Shown one piece after another: positions 1 to 6,657 of a DNA stretch of 13,384 nucleotides. The notes under the pieces were generated by a model. The model was not told where the DNA came from and did no database searches. It was given only the letters and a program-made list of their open reading frames with translations. Source of the stretch: Clostridia bacterium (GTDB lineage: Bacteria > Bacillota > Clostridia > Oscillospirales > CAG-272). The translations under genes were made by a program, and so were the position numbers. Position 1 is the first letter of the stretch, and each line of letters starts with the position of its first letter. Location of the stretch: assembly GCA_017466495.1 (NCBI GenBank), contig JAFTUB010000246.1:1-13384 (forward strand), in the 5' to 3' direction.

Positions 1-1
1 A

Positions 2-550
2 CATTGCGTGTATGTTACCGATGAAGACATCGCGATTATGGCCGAAAAGGGAGTCACTGCGGCCCATAATCCCACCAGCAACCTTAAGCTGGGCTCCGGG
101 GTCATGCCCCTGCGCCGGCTGATCGACGGCGGTATAAATGTCACCCTCGGTACCGACGGCGCTGCCTCCAATAATACCCTGGATGTCCTGCGGGAGCTGC
201 GGCTGGCCGCCATCCTGCACAAGGGAGTCAACCGCCGCGCCGATATCACCACCGCCGCCGAAATGCTCCCCTTGGCCACGGTCAACGGCGCGAAGGCGCA
301 AGGGCGTCCCGACTGCGGCAGCATTGCCGTGGGACAGCGTGCCGACCTGATCCTGCTGGATCTGTCCGTCCCTCACAATATGCCGGTCTATGATCTCGCC
401 GCCACCGTTGCTTACAGCGCGGAGGCCTCCGATGTACGCATGACCATGGTTGACGGGCGCATATTGTACGCAGACGGTGCGTATACATCCATTGATATCG
501 AGCGCCTGCGCAGCGAAGCGGGCCGGGTGATCGCACATTATTTTGATTGA
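2..550 (+). CDS. mtaD: MtaD-type amidohydrolase (5-methylthioadenosine/S-adenosylhomocysteine deaminase), 3' part
   Basis: This is the C-terminal part of a metal-dependent amidohydrolase; the 5' end lies outside the window and the open frame enters at base 2. It begins with HCV, matching the conserved His of the family's 'HC..L' strand. The segment AHNPTSNLKLGSG follows, typical of the MtaD/SsnA/TrzN branch, then LGTDGAASNNTLD, whose Asp (codon 155-157) is the expected metal/catalytic residue. The C-terminus returns to the small beta domain (GQRADLILLDL...TMVDGRILY). Family members deaminate methylthioadenosine, S-adenosylhomocysteine or related purines in the cytosol, in methionine/SAM salvage. 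The exact substrate cannot be read from this fragment. The stop (TGA 548-550) is 14 bases before the probable start of the next gene, so the two may be cotranscribed. Confidence 0.88.
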   Translation, partial: HCVYVTDEDIAIMAEKGVTAAHNPTSNLKLGSGVMPLRRLIDGGINVTLGTDGAASNNTLDVLRELRLAAILHKGVNRRADITTAAEMLPLATVNGAKAQGRPDCGSIAVGQRADLILLDLSVPHNMPVYDLAATVAYSAEASDVRMTMVDGRILYADGAYTSIDIERLRSEAGRVIAHYFD

Positions 551-564
551 GCCGAGGTGAGGCC

Positions 565-2205
565 TTGAAACGCGTTCCAGCCCAAAAATCTTTTTCCGCC
601 AAGAGTACGGGAAAGCTCTTTTTCTCGGGCGTGCTTGTTCTGACCATGTCCACCGTTGCGGTCAAGGTGATCGGATTACTGCTGAAAATTCTGCTCTTCG
701 ATTCCCTTGGCGAGGACGGCATGGCCTATTACAATGCCGCCTATACCATTTATTCTGCCTTCTACATTATCTCCACCGCCGGCTTCCCGGTGGCGGTGTC
801 CATTCTGATCTCCGAGAGCCGGGCCCGCGGGGACATCAAACGGGTGCGGCAGATTTTCTGGATTGCCTTTGGGCTTTTTGTGGCGATCGGTTTGGCCGGT
901 ATGTCGGTCATGATGGGGGGATCCAGCTTTTTTGCGGAGCGAATCGGAATGCCCGGCGCTGCCGGCGCCATCCGTGCCATTGCGCCTACCCTGTTTCTGA
1001 TCTGCATTTCCAGCGCCATCCGCGGATATTTTCAGGGCTATCAAATCATGTTCCCCACCGCCATCTCGCAAATTCTGGAGGCGGCAGGGAAGCTGACCCT
1101 GGGCATGCTTTTGGCTTCCTATGCCATCAGCCGGGGCTACTCCCACGGCACGGTGGCAGCCTACGCCATTTTCGGTGTGACCCTGGGCGTTGCGGTATCC
1201 ATGCTCTTTGTTGTGCTGACCGGAGTGCTTTACCGCCCGCGGGATGCGCTTGTGTGCGAGGCCGAGCCGGTACGCAGCCGCGTTATCCTGGGAAGGCTTG
1301 TGAAAATTGCCATTCCCGTTACCGTCAGCGCTTTGGTCATGAGCCTGACCCAGATCATCGACACCCTGCTGATCGTATCCCGCCTGCAGGACGCAGGCTT
1401 TGTGGGGGCTGTGGCGGAGCGGATGTACGGAAATTATACCACCCTGGTGATCCCGCTATTCAACATCACGCCCTCCGTGATTGCGCCCATCTCCATGGCC
1501 CTGGTTCCCATGCTCACCCTTGCCATCGAAAGCGGCGAGCGAAACCGTCGACGGGACGCCATGGATGCCGCCCTGCGGCTGACGGTGATGATCGCCATGC
1601 CCTGTGCCATCGGCCTGTCGGTGTTCAGCCGACCGATTCTTCGTCTTCTCTTCTCGGGTAAAGGGGAATCGGTGGAAATGGCCGCACCTCTGTTGTCCTT
1701 TTTGGCAATTTCCGTGCTGTTTGTGGCGCTTCTGAACGTCACCAACGCCATCCTGCAGGCCTACGGGCATGAGCGCAAGCCCATCTGCTCCATGCTGGCG
1801 GGATCCGCCATTAAAATTGCTGTGAGCTACCTGTTCATCGGCCATCCCGCCGTCAATCTGTTCGGTGCACCCCTCGGAACATTTTTGTGCTACCTCACGG
1901 TAACGGTGATGAACTTCTGTTTCATTGCCCGCTACACCGGGGATCTGTGCGGTGTAGTTCGCCTGTTGCTCAAACCCCTGCTTGCGGCAGTGGGCAGCGT
2001 GGGCGGTGCCCTGGCGGTTTATCTGCTTCTCAGCTCCCGCATCGGTGGGTACGGATGGGTGACCGTTTTGTCTATTCTCCTGGCTGCTCTCCTGTATGCA
2101 TTGCTGATTCTTCTGCTTCGGGCGGTCAGTGAGCGGGATGTGAAGATGCTTCCCCTGGGAGATCGGCTGGCGGGACTGCTGAAAAAGATCAAGCTGCTGA
2201 AATAA
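565..2205 (+). CDS. yabM: YabM/SpoVB-like MVF-family polysaccharide or lipid flippase
   Basis: A membrane protein of about 546 residues with many hydrophobic segments, as expected for the 14-helix MVF (MurJ/SpoVB/Wzx) exporters that flip lipid-linked sugars across the cytoplasmic membrane. The segment RGYFQGYQIMFPTAISQ is characteristic of the SpoVB/YabM branch; so are the N-terminal GLLLKILLFDSLG region and the later IAPISMALVPMLT. I chose the TTG at 565 because GAGGTGA (554-560) lies just upstream. An in-frame TTG at 547 overlaps the preceding stop and has no ribosome site. In Bacillus subtilis yabM sits directly before yabN (mazG), the same order as here, which favours YabM over SpoVB. The substrate is unproven; a cell-wall or spore-cortex lipid precursor is an inference. 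Confidence 0.88.
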   Translation: MKRVPAQKSFSAKSTGKLFFSGVLVLTMSTVAVKVIGLLLKILLFDSLGEDGMAYYNAAYTIYSAFYIISTAGFPVAVSILISESRARGDIKRVRQIFWIAFGLFVAIGLAGMSVMMGGSSFFAERIGMPGAAGAIRAIAPTLFLICISSAIRGYFQGYQIMFPTAISQILEAAGKLTLGMLLASYAISRGYSHGTVAAYAIFGVTLGVAVSMLFVVLTGVLYRPRDALVCEAEPVRSRVILGRLVKIAIPVTVSALVMSLTQIIDTLLIVSRLQDAGFVGAVAERMYGNYTTLVIPLFNITPSVIAPISMALVPMLTLAIESGERNRRRDAMDAALRLTVMIAMPCAIGLSVFSRPILRLLFSGKGESVEMAAPLLSFLAISVLFVALLNVTNAILQAYGHERKPICSMLAGSAIKIAVSYLFIGHPAVNLFGAPLGTFLCYLTVTVMNFCFIARYTGDLCGVVRLLLKPLLAAVGSVGGALAVYLLLSSRIGGYGWVTVLSILLAALLYALLILLLRAVSERDVKMLPLGDRLAGLLKKIKLLK

Positions 2206-2238
2206 AAAATACATTAAACAGTAATGAAGGAAAGATAC

Positions 2239-3042
2239 ATGAACAAGAGAGCCGCAGAGCTTCTGCAGAAAAAAGACCATTATACTTTTGCCGACCTGTG
2301 CACCATCATGGAGATCCTGCGCGGGGAAGGTGGATGCCCCTGGGATAGGGAACAGACCCATACCAGCATCCGCAATAATTTTATTGAAGAGACCTATGAG
2401 GTGATCGAGGCAATCGATACCGAAGATCCCAAGCTTCTGCGGGAGGAGCTGGGGGATGTTCTGCTCCAGGTGGTCTTTCACGCCCGCATGGAGGAGGAAA
2501 TCGGCCGGTTCGGGATCAATGATGTTGCCAATGATATTTGCGCTAAGCTGATCCACCGCCATCCCCACATTTTCTCCGATGTACAGGCCGATAATACCGA
2601 TCAGGTGCTGGCCAACTGGGAGGCAATCAAGGCCGAGGAAAAGGCCCGCGTCACAGTTTCGGATAAGCTCAATTCCATTCCCCGCATTCTCCCCGCCCTG
2701 ATGCGTGCGGAGAAGGTGGGAAAGAAGTCGGGGCTTGACGGTGCCGACTATGCCGCCAATCCCGAAGAGGCGATTGCTACCCTCATGATGCTGGCTACGC
2801 AGATGGCAGAGACCGATGAAACAAAACGCAGTCAGCTGTACGGAGAGCTTTTGTTTGCCGCTGTAACCCTTGGACGCAAGTTGGGGCTGGAGGCTGAGAC
2901 TGCACTGACTGCCGAGACCGATCGCCGAATTGCCGATTATATGCAGCTGGAGCGGGAACTGGGTGAGGATCCCCAGAAAGCGCTGACGCCCGATCAGCTT
3001 GCTGCAAAATGGCAGATCCTGCGGGAGGTGCAGGGTAAATAA
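2239..3042 (+). CDS. mazG: MazG nucleoside triphosphate pyrophosphohydrolase
   Basis: A cytosolic protein of 267 residues that hydrolyses NTPs or dNTPs to NMP and pyrophosphate, a house-cleaning role. The first MazG domain has GGCPWDREQTH (31-41), then the metal-binding EExxE (E50, E51, E54) and ExxD (E70, D73) motifs. A second, more degenerate all-alpha domain fills the C-terminal half (KVGKKSGLDGADY onward), as in full-length MazG. The ATG at 2239 is preferred to the in-frame ATG at 2224 because AAGGAA (2227-2232) lies 6 bases before it; the earlier ATG has no ribosome site. It follows yabM by 33 bases. The equivalent B. subtilis YabN carries an extra N-terminal tetrapyrrole-methylase-like domain, which is absent here. 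Confidence 0.93.
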   Translation: MNKRAAELLQKKDHYTFADLCTIMEILRGEGGCPWDREQTHTSIRNNFIEETYEVIEAIDTEDPKLLREELGDVLLQVVFHARMEEEIGRFGINDVANDICAKLIHRHPHIFSDVQADNTDQVLANWEAIKAEEKARVTVSDKLNSIPRILPALMRAEKVGKKSGLDGADYAANPEEAIATLMMLATQMAETDETKRSQLYGELLFAAVTLGRKLGLEAETALTAETDRRIADYMQLERELGEDPQKALTPDQLAAKWQILREVQGK

Positions 3043-3066
3043 CCCTATACTTCCCCCGAAATTGCC

Positions 3067-3123
3067 AAAAAAAGAAAAAAAACGCAAAAAATTTAGCTTT
3101 TTTGCATAAAAATATCCAAAAAA
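3067..3123 (+). promoter_or_regulatory. Phased A/T-tracts upstream of the HU promoter (curved DNA / UP element)
   Basis: Runs of 5 to 8 A or T lie at 3067-3073, 3075-3082, 3086-3091, 3098-3103 (T), 3108-3112 and 3118-3123. Their centres are about 8 to 12 bases apart, averaging close to one helical turn. This arrangement is known to bend DNA. The last two tracts occupy the expected positions for the alpha-subunit UP element of the promoter at 3127-3155. Function is inferred. Confidence 0.55.
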
Positions 3124-3126
3124 CTC

Positions 3127-3155
3127 TTGATATGAAGCAAAAAAAATGATATACT
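3127..3155 (+). promoter_or_regulatory. Sigma-A-type promoter of hup
   Basis: A -35 TTGATA (3127-3132) and a -10 TATACT (3150-3155) are separated by exactly 17 bases, and TG at 3147-3148 makes an extended -10. Transcription would start near 3161, giving a leader of about 65 bases to the HU start codon. It is the best vegetative promoter in the left half of the window and probably also feeds rqcP and, by read-through, the genes to divIC. Confidence 0.8.
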
Positions 3156-3225
3156 ATTGGAGTAATTATATCCGATAGGCTAACGTGCACTTCGGAAAAA
3201 ACAATATGAGAAAGAAGGATCTACC

Positions 3226-3498
3226 ATGAATAAAACTCAGATTATTGATGCAGTTGCAAAGGCAACCGAACTGAAGAAGAAGGACGCAGAGGCAGCAATC
3301 AATGCATTCCTGTCCACCATCGAAACCGCACTCAGCGAAGGCGAGAAGGTTCAGCTGGTTGGCTTCGGCACTTTCGAAGTTAAGACCCGCGAGGCTCATG
3401 CAGGCCGTAACCCCGCTACCGGTGAGAGTATTATGATTCCCGCTTCCAAGCATCCCACCTTCTCTGCAGGCAAGGGTCTCAAGGACGCGCTGAAGTAA
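3226..3498 (+). CDS. hup: HU family DNA-binding nucleoid protein
   Basis: A complete 90-residue HU protein, the usual length for the family. It forms a dimer that bends and compacts chromosomal DNA. Visible hallmarks are the N-terminal MNKTQIIDAVA helix, GFGTFEV (46-52), the GRNPATGE motif (60-67) that begins the DNA-binding arm, and the arm-return segment IPASKHPTFSAGKGLKD (71-87). An AAGGA ribosome site lies a few bases before the ATG. It has its own promoter, and codon choice suggests high expression. In B. subtilis HU (hbs) is encoded elsewhere; an HU gene between mazG and yabO is, to my recollection, common in Clostridia. The rqcP start codon follows only 3 bases after its stop. Confidence 0.97.
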   Translation: MNKTQIIDAVAKATELKKKDAEAAINAFLSTIETALSEGEKVQLVGFGTFEVKTREAHAGRNPATGESIMIPASKHPTFSAGKGLKDALK

Positions 3499-3501
3499 TT
3501 C

Positions 3502-3744
3502 ATGCGCCTGGATAAATTCCTGAAGGTGTCCCGCATCATTAAGCGTCGTACTGTCGCCAATGATGCTTGTGACACCGAGCACGTTTCGGTAAACGGAAAG
3601 CGTGCAAAGGCTTCTTACGATGTGAAGGTTGACGATGTAATCGAGATCACATTCGGAGAAAGAACGTTGCGTCTTAAGGTTCTGGACGTGCGTGAGCATG
3701 TTGCCAAGGCCGATGCATCGGCACTTTACACCATTTTGGACTGA
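3502..3744 (+). CDS. rqcP: RqcP (YabO), S4-domain ribosome-associated quality control protein
   Basis: An 80-residue protein consisting almost entirely of an S4 RNA-binding domain: RLDKFLKVSRIIKRRTVAND at 2-21, then VNGKRAKASYDVKVDDVIEI. It matches RqcP/YabO of Firmicutes (related to Hsp15), which works with RqcH on the 50S subunit to add alanine tails to stalled nascent chains. It starts 3 bases after the HU stop codon. No good Shine-Dalgarno is visible there, so translation is probably coupled to HU. The placement just before yabP-yabQ-divIC is the conserved one. Confidence 0.93.
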   Translation: MRLDKFLKVSRIIKRRTVANDACDTEHVSVNGKRAKASYDVKVDDVIEITFGERTLRLKVLDVREHVAKADASALYTILD

Positions 3745-3750
3745 TTTGTG

Positions 3751-3779
3751 TCATATCTCTATTTTCCTCCGCATAGAAT
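3751..3779 (+). promoter_or_regulatory. Predicted sigma-E (mother-cell sporulation) promoter of yabP
   Basis: The -35 candidate TCATATC (3751-3757) matches 6 of 7 positions of the B. subtilis sigma-E consensus KMATATT. The -10 candidate CATAGAAT (3772-3779) matches 7 of 8 of CATACAMT. The 14-base spacer is as expected. It sits just after the rqcP stop and about 35 bases before the yabP start codon. The yabP-yabQ pair is a known sigma-E target in B. subtilis, so site and gene agree. Start-site mapping would settle it. Confidence 0.68.
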
Positions 3780-3813
3780 AAGGCATGGGCTTTGCCCGTA
3801 AGGAGGGAAGAGT

Positions 3814-4122
3814 ATGAGTACACCGTCGTCCAGACCGAATTTGCCGACCGACATCAAAACATCAGGCGAGAGCCATCGCGTCAGTCTTCTTGACCGTGCT
3901 CATCTGCAGATCAGCGGAGTGTGCGAGGTGATCAGTTTTGATGAGGATACGGTTCTGCTTCGGACCGTTTGCGGCACTATGAAGATCGAGGGCGGCGCGA
4001 TGCACGTTTCTGCGCTGAACGTTGATCGCGGAGAACTGGTCTTGGATGGACGTGTGGACGGCATCAGCTACGAGGGTGACGGAACCGTTAAAAGCGGTTT
4101 TTGGGGCAGGTTATTCGGATGA
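3814..4122 (+). CDS. yabP: YabP sporulation protein
   Basis: A 102-residue protein of the YabP family, restricted to endospore formers and expressed in the mother cell. The pattern 'R..LLDRAHLQISGVCEVISFDEDTVLLRT..G.M.IEG..MHVSALNVDRGEL.LDG.V..I.Y' fits the family, and the length is typical. No membrane segment is visible except perhaps a short hydrophobic C-terminus (FWGRLFG). A strong AAGGAGG (3800-3806) lies 7 bases before the ATG. A small GGGC-TTT-GCCC hairpin (3787-3797) would lie at the very 5' end of a sigma-E transcript. The stop overlaps the yabQ start (ATGA), so the two are translationally coupled. The biochemical role is not established. Confidence 0.9.
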   Translation: MSTPSSRPNLPTDIKTSGESHRVSLLDRAHLQISGVCEVISFDEDTVLLRTVCGTMKIEGGAMHVSALNVDRGELVLDGRVDGISYEGDGTVKSGFWGRLFG

Positions 4123-4718
4123 TTTATCCCTCGACCAATGACTTGGTTCGTCTGCTGGCGGGGTCCGCATTGTTGGGTGTTTGCTTCTGCTTGGCCTATG
4201 ACCTGCTTCGCGTGATCCGTGTGCTGACGGGGATTGACGGAACTTTGTCTTTTCGGCTTGCCCTCCCCGTTCCCCCGAAAATGCATTTGCACCTTGTTCC
4301 TCACCCCGGATGGAACGGCCTGTTGATCAATTTCGGGGATATCTTGTTTTTTCTCTGCTGCGGGGTAACCCTTGCGGTCTACCTCTCGGCGGCCAATCAC
4401 GGCCGGCTGCGATGGCCTGTTTTGGCGGGCTTGGGCGGAGGTTTTTTGCTCTGCCGAATGACCTTGTCTGTGATTGTGTTCCGATGTGCCGGGGTTCTGG
4501 CAGAGATCCTGCGGTTTCTGCTTGCTTGGGCACTTTGGTTTGTCTGCCGGCCAATTTGTCTGTTTCTTCACCTTTGCCACAGGGCAGGATGTCTTGTGGG
4601 AAACGCAGTGATTTTCCTTTGGCTACCTTTGTATACCCTATGGAAAATGAGACGCTGTATCGGTCGGCTGAGGCAATTCTATCATCGAAAAAGGAGGATG
4701 CACAATGGAGCACCATGA
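4119..4718 (+). CDS. yabQ: YabQ, membrane protein required for spore cortex
   Basis: An integral membrane protein of 199 residues with about four or five hydrophobic segments (about 9-35, 68-92, 97-118, 124-143 and 153-172) and a basic C-terminal tail. The early AYDLLRVIR and the GDILFFLCCGV segment match the YabQ family, in which a Y-D-x-x-R and an aspartate before the second helix are conserved. In B. subtilis YabQ localises around the forespore and is needed for cortex formation. I chose the ATG at 4119 because it overlaps the yabP stop as ATGA; an upstream in-frame TTG at 4101 would lie deep inside yabP. It overlaps divIC by 14 bases at its 3' end. Confidence 0.88.
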   Translation: MIYPSTNDLVRLLAGSALLGVCFCLAYDLLRVIRVLTGIDGTLSFRLALPVPPKMHLHLVPHPGWNGLLINFGDILFFLCCGVTLAVYLSAANHGRLRWPVLAGLGGGFLLCRMTLSVIVFRCAGVLAEILRFLLAWALWFVCRPICLFLHLCHRAGCLVGNAVIFLWLPLYTLWKMRRCIGRLRQFYHRKRRMHNGAP

Positions 4719-5010
4719 AACTTTCGCGTTGAACCGCGCTTGGAACAATATCTTTGTGCGTCTTGCCGTTCTGGTGCTGATGATCACCATGTTGGTGATG
4801 GCTGCCCGCTTGATGATGGAATACAACGAGCTCCGTGAACAGGCGGATCGACTTCGTCTGCAGATTGAAACTTCGACCCACGAGATCGAGGCACTTCAGG
4901 CGCAACTGGATGCCCCCTTTGACGAAGATTATGTGATCCGCATTGCTAAGGAGAAGCTCAATCTTAGCCTGCCGCAGGAGATTGTTTTCTACAACTACCT
5001 CAATGAATGA
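4705..5010 (+). CDS. divIC: DivIC/FtsB-like septum formation initiator
   Basis: A 101-residue bitopic divisome protein: a short cytoplasmic N-terminus, one membrane helix (about 16-36), an extracytoplasmic coiled coil (about 38-68), and the terminal DEDYVIRIAKEKLNLSLPQE-IVFYN segment that is the DivIC signature. It forms a complex with FtsL and DivIB/FtsQ to activate septal peptidoglycan synthesis. AAGGAGG (4691-4697) lies 7 bases before the ATG, both inside the end of yabQ. In B. subtilis divIC also follows yabQ. It is needed in vegetative cells, so read-through from the HU promoter is likely besides the sigma-E transcript. The usual downstream S1-domain gene yabR is not here. Confidence 0.93.
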   Translation: MEHHETFALNRAWNNIFVRLAVLVLMITMLVMAARLMMEYNELREQADRLRLQIETSTHEIEALQAQLDAPFDEDYVIRIAKEKLNLSLPQEIVFYNYLNE

Positions 5011-5033
5011 ACTGTATGCTGTATACATGAATG

Positions 5034-5086
5034 CCGCAGCTGCCGTGACTGTCTTGGAGTTTTCCGGGTGGTGTCGGCAGCTGCGG
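5034..5086 (+). terminator. Long-loop inverted repeat after divIC (possible terminator or attenuator)
   Basis: A perfect 12-base inverted repeat has arms at 5034-5045 and 5075-5086 and a 29-base loop. The outer flanks can pair further (AATG with CATT) past a bulge. It is followed by ATTTTAT, a weak U-tract. Each arm itself contains the palindrome GCAGCTGC, so alternative pairings exist. It could terminate or attenuate transcription between divIC and the next gene. Confidence 0.5.
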
Positions 5087-5161
5087 ATGCATTTTATCAA
5101 ATAGGAAAGGTGCGGAATACCTCCGATGTCGGCGGCCTTCCGTTTACATAAGAAGAGGACC

Positions 5162-6643
5162 ATGAAGAAATTTTTTCGAAGTGCTCTGCCTTTGCTCCTG
5201 CTTTTGCTGCTTCTCGTTGCGGGGGGGATGGCGGTACATTTTTATCGGCAACATCAGATGACGTCCGATGTCCTTGATCGTACGGAGAAAGAACTCAAGG
5301 CCGAACGGGAAGAACTCTCCCGGATGCAGGCTCATTTGGCCGAAATGCAGGGAGAACGGGATTCTATCCTGGAGGAATTGAAAGCGCTGGAGAACAGGAT
5401 GAACGGCGTGGAAGAAGACGCCTTGCTTCTGGAGGGCGAGCGGGAAGAACTTGCCGAGCAGATCAAGCTTCTTCGGGTGGCCATCACCGAAAAAGAGAGT
5501 GCCATTGCTGCTCTGGAGAAGGATATCGATCACTATAACGAGGTCTATTTCAGCGATGTCCGGGGGCAGGCTGCTCTGTATGACCAAATCATTACTGCTC
5601 TGGAGAAGGAAGCACCCCTGAAACGGATCGCCAAAGTGGACAAGGACGGAAACCCGGTTGCGCCTCCCGATTGCGAAATTCTTTCGGAGGACGAGACATA
5701 TTATTATGTTTATCCCAATCTGTCCCTATACTACGCAGACCTTGAGCAAGGATACTGTCTGAATTACCGCGGGGATGAGGTGTTCTTCTCCGCCAGCTTG
5801 ATTAAGGCGCCCTATATCCATTGGCTGCTTGAGGAAGTATCCCGTGAGGAGGAAATAGCCCGGGCTAATGCGGAAGCAGCATACGCTGCCGAGTCTGAAG
5901 CTGCCGCGGAGGAGACGATCATTCCTGTGGAAGAAACCACGGCTCCTGTGGAAGAAACCACGGCTCCTGTGGAGGAAACCACTGCCCCTGCAGATGAAAT
6001 GATTACCCCTGTGGATGAGATAACGGCAGAGCCTGAAGCAGAACAGACCCGCCCCGAATTTCTCTTCGATCCGGGAAAGGAGATTTATGATCTTTCCCGT
6101 ACCTTCGTCTATACGGAAGAAAGCTTCAAGGAAGGTTCCGGCTCAATCCAGCACGGGGAATTCGGTGACGAATATACCTACCGCGAACTGATTGAACTGG
6201 CAATTCTCAAGAGTGACAACGTGGCATTCGGTGAGCTGCGTCGTGTATTCGGTTACAGCGGATTCTACCGCTTTAATACCCGCCTTGGCGTCAACAGCGT
6301 GCGGAATAACTTCAACAGCATCACCGCCGCCGATATGGCTATTTATCTTCGTGCAATGCACTCATTCATTGAAGAAAATGAAGCCTATGGCCCGATATTT
6401 GGGGACCTTCTTCGCCGTTCTACCCACATTGTGATGATCCCATATGCGGTTTCTCCCACCCCTTCCGGACATAAGTACGGATGGGACAAGGATGCCTATC
6501 ATGATGCTGCTATTGTATATGACAAGCATCCCTATCTTCTGGTGGTTCTCACCGACTTGGACCATGGCGGCACTGAGGTGGACACCTATATTCGCCGAGT
6601 GGTGGGATTAGTGAACAAAATGCACAAGCAGTTTTATTCCTAA
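5162..6643 (+). CDS. Membrane-anchored coiled-coil protein with class A beta-lactamase/PBP-like serine hydrolase domain
   Basis: About 493 residues. A Lys/Arg-flanked, Leu-rich N-terminal helix (7-27) anchors it in the membrane. A Glu/Leu-rich coiled coil follows (about 33-127), then an extracytoplasmic domain with the three penicilloyl-serine-transferase motifs: S212-L-I-K215 (SxxK), S351-D-N353, and H-K438-Y-G440 in place of KTG. Between motifs one and two lies an Ala/Glu-rich stretch with five PVEETTA-like heptads (255-289). These put the motifs about 139 residues apart, against roughly 60 in class A beta-lactamases. I see no ExxLN deacylation motif, so a resistance enzyme is unlikely; a cell-wall transpeptidase or carboxypeptidase-like or non-catalytic role is possible. 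The ATG at 5162 has GAGGA close before it and puts the anchor at the terminus; an in-frame ATG at 5126 would add 12 residues and lacks a well-placed ribosome site. Confidence 0.78.
   Translation: MKKFFRSALPLLLLLLLLVAGGMAVHFYRQHQMTSDVLDRTEKELKAEREELSRMQAHLAEMQGERDSILEELKALENRMNGVEEDALLLEGEREELAEQIKLLRVAITEKESAIAALEKDIDHYNEVYFSDVRGQAALYDQIITALEKEAPLKRIAKVDKDGNPVAPPDCEILSEDETYYYVYPNLSLYYADLEQGYCLNYRGDEVFFSASLIKAPYIHWLLEEVSREEEIARANAEAAYAAESEAAAEETIIPVEETTAPVEETTAPVEETTAPADEMITPVDEITAEPEAEQTRPEFLFDPGKEIYDLSRTFVYTEESFKEGSGSIQHGEFGDEYTYRELIELAILKSDNVAFGELRRVFGYSGFYRFNTRLGVNSVRNNFNSITAADMAIYLRAMHSFIEENEAYGPIFGDLLRRSTHIVMIPYAVSPTPSGHKYGWDKDAYHDAAIVYDKHPYLLVVLTDLDHGGTEVDTYIRRVVGLVNKMHKQFYS
5924..6028 (+). 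repeat. Five tandem 21-base units encoding PVEETTA-like heptads
   Basis: Consecutive 21-base units start at 5924, 5945, 5966, 5987 and 6008. The first two are identical in DNA, the third differs at three silent positions, and the last two have drifted (PADEMIT, PVDEITA). They encode an acidic Pro/Thr-rich linker inside the serine hydrolase gene. Recent duplication, and variation in copy number between strains, are inferred from the DNA identity. Confidence 0.9.
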
Positions 6644-6657
6644 CGGAGGTGGCACGT

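Noticed and set aside
1456..3087. 543-codon open frame on the - strand
   Set aside because: It is antisense to yabM and mazG, spans two real genes, and has a low-complexity Gln/His-rich translation with no recognisable domain.
3084..3105. GCAAAAAA...TTTTTTGC hairpin after mazG as a terminator
   Set aside because: The stem is nearly all A-T and no T-tract follows on the + strand. The tail is good only on the - strand, where no gene needs it. It is better read as part of the phased A-tract region.
5011..5125. Promoter for the serine hydrolase gene (TATACA near 5022-5027)
   Set aside because: No acceptable -35 lies 16 to 18 bases upstream, so I do not report it. The gene may be read through from divIC.
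6470..6481. HKYG as evidence that the hydrolase is dead
   Set aside because: KTG-box variants occur in class A-like serine hydrolases of Firmicutes as I recall them, and the other two motifs are intact, so inactivation cannot be claimed from this alone.
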